Positions 18,611 through 27,085 of a DNA stretch of 64,000 nucleotides are shown here, in pieces; within the stretch, counting starts at the first letter, position 1, and every line of letters begins with the position of its first letter. The notes beneath the pieces are model-generated. The model did no database searches. It worked only from the letters and a program-made list of their open reading frames with translations, and was not told the origin of the DNA. Position numbers and translations under genes: made by a program. The DNA lies in contig JAPPUL010000079.1 in NCBI GenBank assembly GCA_026874595.1, positions 179,001 through 243,000 of the forward strand, written 5' to 3'. The stretch comes from Sipunculus nudus. Lineage: Eukaryota; Annelida; Sipuncula; Golfingiida; Sipunculidae.

Positions 18611-20866
18611 ATGAGCATTAAACGAATAAACAAAATTAGAAACCATCGTATTTTCAGAGAATTCGTTTGGCGAAAAGGCCTACCTGATTTCAATAAAAAG
18701 AATCTTTTTTATGGCTGGAATGGAACTGGTAAATCAATACTTTCCAATTTGTTCCGGTCAATCGAAAAGAAAACCAACATTTCCGAGGGGGAAATTGAAT
18801 TTGTTATTTCTGGAGATAAGGTTGACGGAGCAGCTTTAGCGACGACTCATAGACTTCCACAAGTCCGCGTTTTCAATAAAGACTTCATTGCCGAAAACGT
18901 GTTCACCAGCGATGATTCTGTAACTCCTATTTTATTTTTAGGAAAAGAGAATATTGAGAAGCAAAAACAGGTCACAAATCTCAAAAGCGATATCGACCGT
19001 GCCGAGAAAGAAGAACAGGAAAAAGAGCAAGCGAAGAAAGAATCAGAACAGGGCTTCGAGGAATTCAAGAGTGATTGTGCCAAGCATATCAAAGAGGAGT
19101 TGAGGGGAGGACTCTCTCCAAACCCTTACAACAACTACAACAAGAGCAACTACCAAAACAAATGTGAAGACCTGCTTAAGCTCCCTGAAGAAAAGCTAAA
19201 AGAAAAGATTCTGAGCGAATCAGAATTCGAAGATCAGAAAAGGAAAAAAGAATCGAATCAGTTAGATGTGTTGAACCCTGTAAAGTTTAGCTACCCTGAT
19301 ACCCAGAAGCTAACTGCTCAAGTAGATGCTTTACTCAAGAAAACAGTAGTGTCATCAGTAATTGAGACTCTAAAAAACGACCCGGAACTTTCAAAATGGA
19401 TGAAGAGGGGGCTTGAAATACATAAAAAAGATGATTCAAATGACTGCCCTTTTTGTAGCCAGCCCTTGCCCGATAGTCACATTCAGAAATTGGAAGCTCA
19501 CTTCAACGACAAATACAATGAATTTATTAACGAGATCAAAACTCTCTCTCAGAATATACAATTGAAAATTAATTCTATTGATTCTTTACAATCAAGCCTC
19601 CCCCACGTCCTAGAGTTCTATGAGCATTTACAAGATCAAGCCTCTACTCTGTGCCAAGAGCTGATAAACAAAATCAATAACCTCAAGGAATATTTAAAAA
19701 GCCTCCTTGAGGCCCTTAAAGACAAAGAGCAAAAACCATTTCAGATAATTAATAAGAATTTTAAGATCATCGATAACGAAAACATTATTCCCAAATTAAA
19801 CGAGGTAATCAATGAGCACAACAACAAGACCGATGACTTTGAAAGCACAATCAGTGAGGCGAGGAGAGCAATCGAAGAACATATAGTGACAGAAAGCATG
19901 ACAGAGTATAAAAAGAAAAAGCGTGAAGCCAATGAGCTTGATGAGGCTATTAAATACCTCAATAAAGAAGTCGATAAATTAAAAACTAAAGTTCGAGAGA
20001 TTGAAAAGGACATCCAAGAGCACCGCAAACCTGCCGATGAATTGAATAACGATATTCGCAACTACCTAGGTAGGGATGAACTCACCTTCGAAATACATGG
20101 CTCCGGCTATCAGATTAAGCGCAATGGAACCCTAGCCAAAGATATAAGCGAGGGGGAAAAGACGGCAATCTCCTTCTTATACTTTCTAAAATCACTTAAA
20201 GATAAATCCTTTACCTTGTGCAAGGGTATTGTCGTTATAGACGACCCTGTATCCAGCTTGGATAGCAACTCACTATTTGCGGCTTTTGGGTATATGAAAG
20301 CCAGGACAAAAGATGCTGGTCAGCTTTTTATTTTCACGCATAGCTATCCATTTTTCCGCCAAGTTAAAAACTGGTTCAAGTATAATAAACCGAAAGAACA
20401 GAACTTTTACATGCTGAGGAGCAAAGAAAACGAAGGCGTTAGATCTTCCTTTATATCACGAATCGACAACTTGTTGTTTAAATACGAGTCAGAATATCAT
20501 TATCTCTTCAGTCTAGTTTATAAAGCAGCTCAATCTGAAGAAAAGGATTTGGAGGCTAATTACCCTCTTCCTAATATTGCCCGAAGGCTTTTGGAGGCGT
20601 TTCTCGCATTTCGCAAACCGTCTGAATCTGGAAACCTATGGGAACAGCTTAAGCTAATAAAACCATCTAATGAGGAACAGAAAACGAGAATTATAAGGTT
20701 TCTCAATACCTATTCCCACGCTGAACATATTTTTGAGCCGGGACATGATCCATCAAATCTGAGCGAAACCAAACCGGTATTAGAGGATCTACTTGAATTA
20801 ATTAAAGAAATGGACAAGGACCATTTTGACGAAATGGAAAATGTGGTGAAGGGGCCTGACAAGTGA
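18611..20866 (+). CDS. AAA ATPase of the PrrC/RloC-like (AAA_13) type, candidate anticodon nuclease
   Basis: 751 residues from ATG at 18611. The RecF/SMC-like ATPase head has Walker A GWNGTGKS, signature ISEGEKTAI, Walker B GIVVIDDPVSSLDS and the H-switch FIFTHSYPF. Long coiled-coil arms surround a CPFC pair (C279, C282), as in Rad50-type zinc hooks and RloC. The C-terminal part has R658-xxx-E662 followed by H703, the same order as the Arg-Glu-His triad of PrrC and RloC anticodon nucleases. This suggests a tRNA-cleaving abortive-infection module guarding the R-M system. The triad match is by eye. It overlaps the next gene by 4 bases. Confidence 0.72.
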   Translation: MSIKRINKIRNHRIFREFVWRKGLPDFNKKNLFYGWNGTGKSILSNLFRSIEKKTNISEGEIEFVISGDKVDGAALATTHRLPQVRVFNKDFIAENVFTSDDSVTPILFLGKENIEKQKQVTNLKSDIDRAEKEEQEKEQAKKESEQGFEEFKSDCAKHIKEELRGGLSPNPYNNYNKSNYQNKCEDLLKLPEEKLKEKILSESEFEDQKRKKESNQLDVLNPVKFSYPDTQKLTAQVDALLKKTVVSSVIETLKNDPELSKWMKRGLEIHKKDDSNDCPFCSQPLPDSHIQKLEAHFNDKYNEFINEIKTLSQNIQLKINSIDSLQSSLPHVLEFYEHLQDQASTLCQELINKINNLKEYLKSLLEALKDKEQKPFQIINKNFKIIDNENIIPKLNEVINEHNNKTDDFESTISEARRAIEEHIVTESMTEYKKKKREANELDEAIKYLNKEVDKLKTKVREIEKDIQEHRKPADELNNDIRNYLGRDELTFEIHGSGYQIKRNGTLAKDISEGEKTAISFLYFLKSLKDKSFTLCKGIVVIDDPVSSLDSNSLFAAFGYMKARTKDAGQLFIFTHSYPFFRQVKNWFKYNKPKEQNFYMLRSKENEGVRSSFISRIDNLLFKYESEYHYLFSLVYKAAQSEEKDLEANYPLPNIARRLLEAFLAFRKPSESGNLWEQLKLIKPSNEEQKTRIIRFLNTYSHAEHIFEPGHDPSNLSETKPVLEDLLELIKEMDKDHFDEMENVVKGPDK

Positions 20867-21490
20867 AAATCCTACATACATCAGACTGGCATTTAGGGCG
20901 TTCCCTTTATGGGCGTAAACGCTATGAGGAGTTTTCGGAGTTTTTGAATTGGCTTTCAAAGACCATTGAAAACGAAAAGATAGATGCCTTGCTTGTTGCT
21001 GGCGATGTTTTTGATACGAGCACGCCAAGCAACCGGGCACAAGAGCTCTACTATCGATTTCTCTGTCGCGTCGGTGCATCCTGCTGTCGTCATGTTGTCG
21101 TCATTGCCGGAAACCACGATTCCCCATCGTTCCTGAATGCCCCTAAGGAACTTCTTCGGGCACTGAATGTTTATGTGGTTGGGTCTATAACAGACTCTTT
21201 AGATGATGAGGTGATTGTGCTTTATAGTAATGACAAGCCAAAGTCCATAGTCTGCACAGTACCATATTTGCAAAATAAGGATATACGGATAGCCAAACCA
21301 GGGGAAACCATCGACGATAAAAATGCCAAGCTCATTGAAAGACTAAAAACCATTACGCAGATGTTTATGATATTGCAGTACAGAAACAAATTGAATTCAA
21401 AAACGCCGGATATAATGAAATACCCATAGTTGTGATGGAACACCTTTTCACTGCCGGGGGGAAAGACTATTGACGGTGATGGAGTTCGGG
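20863..21490 (+). pseudogene. sbcD: sbcD/Mre11-type nuclease gene, frameshifted and truncated
   Basis: The first 160 or so codons from GTG at 20863 are a clear SbcD/Mre11 phosphoesterase: KILHTSDWHLG, LLVAGDVFD and VVVIAGNHDSP. A frameshift lies near 21350 (the normal frame stops at 21429). Family sequence continues in another frame through the EHLFTAGG region, and a second shift occurs at a run of six G around 21462. Family-like sequence then ends at about 21490. The normal protein has about 400 residues, so nearly half is missing, and no sbcC follows. It is probably inactive. Its position as the last operon gene suggests a lost DNA-end processing partner. Confidence 0.85.
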
Positions 21491-21598
21491 AAAAAAGTTA
21501 TATTAATAACAGGCGCATCCCACGTTGATTTATATGATGCTGATAAATACGTAAGTGAAGTAGCGAACCATATAAATAGATTCTTTAAAAACAACTAA
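21491..21598 (+). pseudogene. C-terminal remnant of an alpha/beta hydrolase at the island junction
   Basis: In frame from 21497 the sequence reads VILITGASHVDLYDADKY and ends at TAA 21596-21598. GASHVDLYD with a C-terminal INRFF is the tail of YcjY-type alpha/beta hydrolases (the catalytic histidine region). No start or N-terminal domain is present. The first 30 bases match the start of the SDR gene at 22413, so this is a junction product of recombination. It is non-functional. Confidence 0.65.
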
Positions 21599-21615
21599 CA
21601 CAAAAAGGAATTGAG

Positions 21616-22278
21616 ATGAAAGTTATAATTACAGGTGCTTCTGGAATGTTAGGCCAATCAGTTTTAAAAGAGAGTTTGGGTGATGATAAGGTAAGTGAAA
21701 TTCTGCTTATATCAAGAAATTCACTTAACTTAAAGCATCATAAAGTTAAAGAGATAATACTTAAAGATTTCTTTGAAGTCGATTCAATTTTGGAAGAGCT
21801 TAAAGGATATGATGCTTGCTTTTTCTATGCTGGTGTAAGCTCAATTTCAATGGGAAAAGAGCTATATCGCAATATAACCGTCGAAATGACACTAAAGTTT
21901 GCACAAAGCCTTCTTGAGGGTAACCCCAATATTAGTTTCACCTATATTTCCGCCCATGGCGCTAACTCTTCTGGCAAAACAACCTGGGCACAAGTTAAAG
22001 GAGAAGCTGAGAATCGTTTACTTAATACTGGCTTTAAGACTCTTCATATCTTCAGACCTGTTTACACTCATCCAGAAGATGCTATAGAGATAAAATAGCG
22101 TTGGAATAGAATAATTTTATTCTTTACAAAACCATTATATCCTCTACTAAAAACTATTTTTCCAAAACATGTTACAACAACAAGCTCTTTTAGAAAAGCA
22201 ATGCTGCTTGCTTCATATAAAAAACTGGATAAAACTTATTTTGAAGTTCCAGATATAAATGAGATCGCTAGAGTTTAA
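21616..22278 (+). pseudogene. NAD(P)-binding epimerase-like gene interrupted by an in-frame TAG
   Basis: From ATG at 21616 (AAGGAATTGAG upstream) the frame gives KVIITGASGMLGQSVL, a Rossmann dinucleotide fold of the YwnB-like epimerase type, then YISAHGANSSGKTTWAQVKGEAE and FRPVYTHPEDA. A TAG stop at 22096-22098 breaks it. The same frame continues with family-like LYPLLKTIFPKHVTTT and ends at 22278, which would make a normal length of about 220 residues. It is therefore a nonsense pseudogene or makes a 160-residue fragment lacking the C-terminal part. Confidence 0.75.
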
Positions 22279-22403
22279 GAATAAACAGACTTAACTTTAT
22301 AGCTATATAACTATCTAAGATTACTAAACTTAAAAAAACACACAAAGATGTTTACTTTAATTAACTTTGAGCCTAATCACAAGGAAAAAATAAGGAGAAA
22401 ATA

Positions 22404-23243
22404 ATGAGCGACAAAAAAGTTATATTAATAACAGGGGCATCCTCAGGAATGGGCTACACAACGGCATTGCATCTAATTAAAGAGGGGTACATTATCTATG
22501 GAGCAGCAAGAAGGTTAGATCGTATGTCCCAAATAAAGGAAAATGGCGGTTATATAATTGAATTAGACATTACTAACGAAGAGAGTGTAAGTAAAGCCGT
22601 TGATAAAGTTATTGAAGAGCAGGGCAAAATTGATGTTTTATGGAACAATGCAGGTTTTGGTCTTTTTGGCTCTGTTGAGGATACTAAAATTGAAGATGCC
22701 AAATATCAGTTTGATGTAAATATTTTTGGTCTTGCAAGGATAACACAATTAGTATTGCCTTATATGCGAAAACAAAGGTCGGGAACAATTATAAATACAT
22801 CTTCAATGGGCGGTAAAATGTATACGCCATTAGGTGCTTGGTACCACGCAACTAAACATGCTCTTGAGGGGTGGAGCGATTGTTTAAGAGTAGAGGTTGC
22901 ACCTTTTGGGATTAATGTTGTAGTGCTTGAACCAGGAGCAATAGAAACTGAATTTGGGCAGCCAATGCTAAACTCATTAAATAAAACAAAAAAGGACAGT
23001 CAATATAAAGAATTAATCGAAGGTGTAGTTACAGCGGCCAAGGAGGCATATGCTAAAAAAGGGACATCTTCTCCTTCATCTGTCATAGCAAATACTATTT
23101 CAAAGATTATAAAAAGTTCAAAACCCAAAACACGCTATCTTGTAGGCAAATATGCAAAGCCACTAGTATTTTTACGACAAAACTTTGGCGATAGAGTTTT
23201 TGACAAAATAGTGATGTCACAAATGAAAAGAATGGGCCAATAA
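22404..23243 (+). CDS. Short-chain dehydrogenase/reductase (SDR)
   Basis: 279 residues, intact. TGASSGMG is the cofactor-binding glycine motif. NNAGFG, the INTSSMGG serine strand and YHATK (catalytic Tyr and Lys) complete the classical SDR pattern. It reduces or oxidises a carbonyl or alcohol with NAD(P)H; the substrate is unknown. The ATG follows AAGGAGAAA. Neighbouring oxidoreductase genes are broken, so this may be the only working member of the cluster. The first bases are repeated at the island junction at 21491. Confidence 0.92.
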   Translation: MSDKKVILITGASSGMGYTTALHLIKEGYIIYGAARRLDRMSQIKENGGYIIELDITNEESVSKAVDKVIEEQGKIDVLWNNAGFGLFGSVEDTKIEDAKYQFDVNIFGLARITQLVLPYMRKQRSGTIINTSSMGGKMYTPLGAWYHATKHALEGWSDCLRVEVAPFGINVVVLEPGAIETEFGQPMLNSLNKTKKDSQYKELIEGVVTAAKEAYAKKGTSSPSSVIANTISKIIKSSKPKTRYLVGKYAKPLVFLRQNFGDRVFDKIVMSQMKRMGQ

Positions 23244-23319
23244 AAAGGATAGAGTTAAAAAGGCCTGTGCTACAAGCTGTACTTATTCTGACGCCAAAGA
23301 GAGCTGCTTGTTCTTATTC

Positions 23320-23478
23320 ATGTATTTAGTTGAAACGATTTTGGAATTAAGGTATAATGCATATACAAAAGCTATGAATGAGATATTAAATGAGATATTA
23401 AATGAGATATTAAATGAGATATTAGAAGAAGCCAAAAAATTAAACAATCTAGTCGTTACTTTAAATAATAAGAAGTAA
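23320..23478 (+). CDS. Small open frame with repeated NEIL units
   Basis: 52 codons from ATG at 23320 with a repeated four-residue unit (NEIL) from the 12-base tandem repeat, followed by a lysine- and asparagine-rich end. Leucine spacing suggests a helix. No ribosome site and no known family are apparent. It could be a remnant of a longer gene. Confidence 0.3.
   Translation: MYLVETILELRYNAYTKAMNEILNEILNEILNEILEEAKKLNNLVVTLNNKK
23377..23424 (+). repeat. Four tandem copies of a 12-base unit
   Basis: Four perfect copies of AATGAGATATTA lie at 23377-23424. The unit is a multiple of three and keeps the small open frame, giving NEI-L repeats. Confidence 0.9.
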
Positions 23479-23498
23479 ATTATCATTACAAAGAGATT

Positions 23499-24455
23499 AT
23501 GAAAAATGGTCCAGAAATTGGCCGTCTTGGATATAGTGCAATGGTCCTTGAAGATTATTATGGGAAATTGAATGATGCTAAAGCTATAAAAACTATAGCC
23601 TATGCGATTGAGAAGGAGATGATGATTGAAACTGCTGATGCCTACGGTGGTGGAGATAATGAAGCACTTGTAGGTAAAGCTATTAAAGAAACCAAAAACA
23701 GAGGCATTTGTTGCAACCAAGTTTGGAATTGTGCACGAAGAGGATCAGACTGGAACTGAACTACCAGCAGGTTGGGCTTTCTCTTTAAATATTAATGGAA
23801 CAAAAGAGTATTTTAATCACTGCCTTGAAAAAAGTTTAAAGACCTTAGATGTAGAGACCATAGACTTAATGTATGCCCACTACCTAGATCCTAAAAACTC
23901 CTGTGGAAAAAAACTGTAGAGGTTATGGCTGGTGCAGTAAAAACAGGAAAGATTAAGTATATAGGACTTAGTAACATTACAGCTGAAGATATAAAACGTG
24001 CTCATATAGTGCATCCACTAACTACTGTTCAATACGAATACTCTATGTGGAGAAGAGAAGTGGAGACAGAACTACCCCCAACTCTACAAGAACTAGGGAT
24101 TGGCTTAGTTTGCTGGGCACCCCTTGGGGCAAGCTTTTTAACAGGTAATGTCGATAAACTAACTGAAGGAAACTTTAGAAATAATATTCCAAAATTTCAG
24201 AATAAAAACCTAACTACAAATATTGATAGATTTGTACCCGTAAAAGAAATTGCAATAGAACTCAATGTTCACCCTGCTCAGCTTGCACTTAGTTGGCTAC
24301 TTCACCGAGGTGATGATATTTTTCCAATTCCAGGAACTAGGGAAATAGCAAGAATTGATGAGAACAATTTAAGTATTAAAGTTAAATTAAATGATGATGT
24401 TCTAAAAAGGTTAGATTAGATACTAAAACCTGAGATAGACGTTGGAGCAAATTTA
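23499..24455 (+). pseudogene. Aldo/keto reductase gene broken by several frameshifts and a stop
   Basis: AKR sequence is spread over three frames: IGRLGYSAM and DAYGGGDNEALVGKAI from 23499; then VETIDLMYAHYLDPK in a second frame (about 23731-23919); then KTGKIKYIGLSN, LQELGIGLVCWAPLG and LAL-SWLLHRGDDIFPIPGT from 23925. Shifts lie near 23700 (apparent loss of one AG/GA pair) and in two poly-A runs at about 23892 and 23908. A TAG at 24417-24419 is followed in frame by family-like ILKPEIDVGA. The usual DTA aspartate is glutamate. This is a clear pseudogene, although homopolymer sequencing error could explain some of the shifts. Confidence 0.85.
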
Positions 24456-24628
24456 CTTTGGCTTATAAAGTTAATGTACCTTTCGGTGTATCACAAATTT
24501 TTTAATCTTTAATTTTAGGTGCAATAATAAGCGTAAACGGAACCATCACTCCACTTTATTGGTGCGACAATTCTTGAGTGCACAGATTAATTAAAAGGAT
24601 CTAGAACATTAAAATCTATATAAAAAAC
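24456..24628. other. Short intergenic stretch without a gene
   Basis: About 170 AT-rich bases between two pseudogenes. No recognisable coding, RNA or terminator feature is seen. Confidence 0.5.
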
Positions 24629-25011
24629 CTAATAATGGCTACTAACAAAAATAACCCAGTTGGCTGGTTTGAAATATATGTTGAGGTAAGTTAGTATTAC
24701 AAAAAATACAATCGAAGGTATTGTTTTGCTAATGGGGTCAAAAAGAAGATGACACCCAATTGCACCTATCATAATAATAGATAAACTAAAACTGGCAAAT
24801 CCAGTGAATGACAGTATTAATAGCAGAATACCTCCTAGCATCTCTAATAAACCTATCGTAATTCTAAACCAATCTGGTAAACCAAATCCTTGGAATGGTT
24901 GCATCATTACCTCTTGGTTTGTATTTTCATAAAGCCTGCAATAATAAATACTACAGCCATTAATATGCTAAGCCCAAAAGTAGCGTAGTGTCTATGTTTA
25001 CCTGTACTCAT
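24629..25011 (-). pseudogene. DoxX-like membrane protein gene, frameshifted
   Basis: Reading the minus strand from the ATG at 25011 (upstream GAGGAGATA) gives a first membrane segment ending IIAGFMKI. That frame stops shortly after. The rest, from 24907, is MQPFQGFGLPDWFRITIGLLEMLGGILLL plus further hydrophobic segments, as in DoxX-like family proteins (AGxxKxx...FxxxGLPxWFR..iGxLExxGG). One base is missing or added near 24910. The intact family member would have four membrane segments. It is part of the redox-stress gene cluster. Confidence 0.7.
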
Positions 25012-25125
25012 TATCTCCTCCAAAATTTACCGCTAAATTTAATCCTTTAGCCTGGTATTCAAAACCTATATGATATGATTTGAATAATTATTTATTAATT
25101 TGTGATAATTGGTTATGTATTGTTT

Positions 25126-25587
25126 TTATTCTTTAACTTGTCTATTTTGAAAATAGGCTATAAAACTCAAAATAATCGCTAATGATGACACAATGGTCAT
25201 AATTGTTCCAGGAACAAAATTTACGAATCCATCTAAATCAAGAAATATGAAATAACCTAAGTCTGCTAGCCCACCTACCATCGCGGTTATAAAAATAGCT
25301 GTGGCGTTGTTGCGCCAAATAAAAACTGCTCCAATAATAGTAACAATGCCAAACCAAGCTAAATTCCATCCATGTTGATTTATTATCGCACCAGTAGCTT
25401 CAGGATAATTAAAAGTGAGTAAATTTGCATCGATACCATCTGCAATTGCTTGAACTGCAGTTACAGTATCACTGCTAATTACTATAAAACCTGCAAAAGC
25501 ATGCACTAACCCCCAAATAACCCACAAAATCGATGATAGTTTTAATAATAGTGAAGTATTCATTAAAAAAAATCTTAAATTAATCAT
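25126..25587 (-). CDS. Small integral membrane protein
   Basis: 153 residues with four predicted membrane segments (about 12-35, 72-92, 95-115 and 122-145) and small loops. There is no recognised family and no catalytic motif. A second start at MNTSLLLK (25563) is equally possible, because neither has a strong ribosome site. It is divergent from the truncated Rrf2 regulator (25679), so the 90-base gap may hold both promoters. It is intact, unlike most neighbours. Confidence 0.6.
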   Translation of the reverse strand: MINLRFFLMNTSLLLKLSSILWVIWGLVHAFAGFIVISSDTVTAVQAIADGIDANLLTFNYPEATGAIINQHGWNLAWFGIVTIIGAVFIWRNNATAIFITAMVGGLADLGYFIFLDLDGFVNFVPGTIMTIVSSLAIILSFIAYFQNRQVKE

Positions 25588-25678
25588 TTAAAAATTGAAA
25601 CAAAACCATATTTATCCTATACAATAGTATTTTATTATAAATTAAACAAAAATGCAACAATTTTAGTTACATTTAAAA

Positions 25679-25876
25679 ATGAACATAGATTTAGCAATTG
25701 GGCTACACATAGTTGGCTACCTAGCATCAAACAATGGTGAGCGTGTGTCTTCTAATACTTTGGCTAAAAGCTTTGGCACTAGCCCTGTGGTGTTACGCCG
25801 TATTTTAGTAAGATTGAATCGCTCAGGGATAGAGAAAAAGCATATTCGTGATTACGGTAATAAAGTAAGATGCTAA
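25679..25876 (+). pseudogene. Rrf2-family regulator, N-terminal fragment
   Basis: 65 residues: IDLAIGLHIVGYLASNNGERVSSNTLAKSFGTSPVVLRRILVRL is the winged-helix part of Rrf2 proteins. The frame then leaves the family pattern and stops at 25876, far short of the usual 130-150 residues. No iron-sulphur cysteine cluster is present. The nearest relatives by pattern are YwnA-like regulators that sit beside YwnB-type epimerases, which fits the broken epimerase in this cluster. Confidence 0.7.
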
Positions 25877-25982
25877 GTCGAGTATTGGTGAACATGGGTT
25901 TATTCTAATAGCATTTGATACCCAAAATAATAGATTCAGAGTACACTCTATTAAATAATAGTATTGCTAATTTAGATTATAG

Positions 25983-26441
25983 CTAATTGCTTAGACCCGC
26001 AGGAAGCCCCTCCACAAACGCCTTTATCTCATCTCGGATAATACGATAGCACTCAAGCTCCTCTTCCGCACTTCCTCCTCGCTCACGTACCTCAAGCGCC
26101 ATCTTCGGAGGATCACCAAAACCTACATGCACCACTTTACAATTACCAGAAAAGCTCGGACAGCTCTCTTTTGCATCCCCACAAACCGTTACTACTACAT
26201 CAAATCCAAAATCTTTATACTTAAAAACCTCTTCTGACTTCTGATTCGATATGTCAACACCATCCTCTAACATCACTTCTACTGCATATCTATTCAATCC
26301 GTGTGCCTCAAGCCCTGCTGAGTAGGCTTCTATTATATCTCCTTTAAGCGCTCTTGTATACCCTTCTGCCATTTGACTACGACAAGAATTACCTGTGCAA
26401 AGGTATAATACTTTTTGTTTCTTATTTAAGCTTTTATTCAT
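25983..26441 (-). CDS. arsC: Thioredoxin-linked arsenate reductase
   Basis: 152 residues. The P-loop CTGNSCRS has its nucleophile at C15, and VCGDAKESCP supplies the two further cysteines of the disulfide relay. DPPKMALEVRERG is also typical. ArsC reduces arsenate to arsenite, using thioredoxin. No arsB or arsR lies beside it in the window. Low-molecular-weight phosphatases share the fold, but the cysteine pair favours ArsC. Confidence 0.88.
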   Translation of the reverse strand: MNKSLNKKQKVLYLCTGNSCRSQMAEGYTRALKGDIIEAYSAGLEAHGLNRYAVEVMLEDGVDISNQKSEEVFKYKDFGFDVVVTVCGDAKESCPSFSGNCKVVHVGFGDPPKMALEVRERGGSAEEELECYRIIRDEIKAFVEGLPAGLSN

Positions 26442-26556
26442 ATCATTAATACCTAAATTAAGATATATCGACTTTTAAGCATTAATAATATAAAGTCATT
26501 CTCTTGGATAGTAAGCTACTTTGAGGATTATATAAAACCTTAGCAGTAATAATGCT

Positions 26557-26913
26557 TTAGAAGCTTAGTACCTTATCGCTATCTATTACCCACTCCCCTA
26601 ACTTTCCCATTGTCGACTTTTTTGCACCCTCGTAATATGGCTCGTTCTTGTACAACCCACACCGCGCCATACACGTCCCGCAAACCTCTACATCCACTCC
26701 CTCTAATATCAACCCCTTCAACATCTCCTTCAAATCTTGATCATAACTTTCTGGCTTCTTACATACCTCCCTTGCCAAATCCACCGAATCGTTCATCAAG
26801 AATATCCTTACATCTTCTCCTGCAGATACTAATGTCTTGGCAAGTCGTAACCCGTTCCATGTTACATCTGTTCCATCATAGGGAACCCTATTAAATATTA
26901 TTAGTACTTTCAT
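26557..26913 (-). CDS. DsrE-family protein, cytoplasmic
   Basis: 118 residues: KVLIIFNRVPYDGTDVTWNGLRLAKTL, then VRIFLMNDSVDLA and GVDVEVCGTCMARCG. The DsrE fold takes part in sulfur transfer in some species. Here the CGTCMARC cysteines could be redox or sulfur sites. It follows arsC by about 115 bases on the same strand and a second DsrE protein lies upstream. Its partners are unknown. Confidence 0.8.
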   Translation of the reverse strand: MKVLIIFNRVPYDGTDVTWNGLRLAKTLVSAGEDVRIFLMNDSVDLAREVCKKPESYDQDLKEMLKGLILEGVDVEVCGTCMARCGLYKNEPYYEGAKKSTMGKLGEWVIDSDKVLSF

Positions 26914-27085
26914 TTCACCTTTTATTTATTATCCTACAAAATATTATTTTATAGCTTTTAATTTAAAGCAGTATCTTCAAAGCCTAAAATAGGGACTTCG
27001 CAATAAGGCCCAAATACAAAAACCTTTAAGCTTAAAACCAGCTCCACTTAAGATTAAAACAAGTTATTTAGACTTTATTTAGACT

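Noticed and set aside
9769-21430. BREX or DISARM system
   Set aside because: The hallmark genes (pglZ, brxC/L, drmA/B) are missing; the set is a type III R-M core with other partners.
7941-21490. An integrase or transposase of the island
   Set aside because: No tyrosine or serine recombinase motif found in the window; only att-like repeats and an excisionase-like remnant.
22096-22098. TAG read as a sense codon (recoding) in the epimerase and AKR genes
   Set aside because: Intact genes in the window, such as floA and the HAD gene, end in TAG, so it is a real stop.
23283-23720. Minus-strand open frame across the 12-base repeats
   Set aside because: Its repeated hydrophobic units simply mirror the tandem repeat, and the plus strand holds clear aldo/keto reductase sequence.
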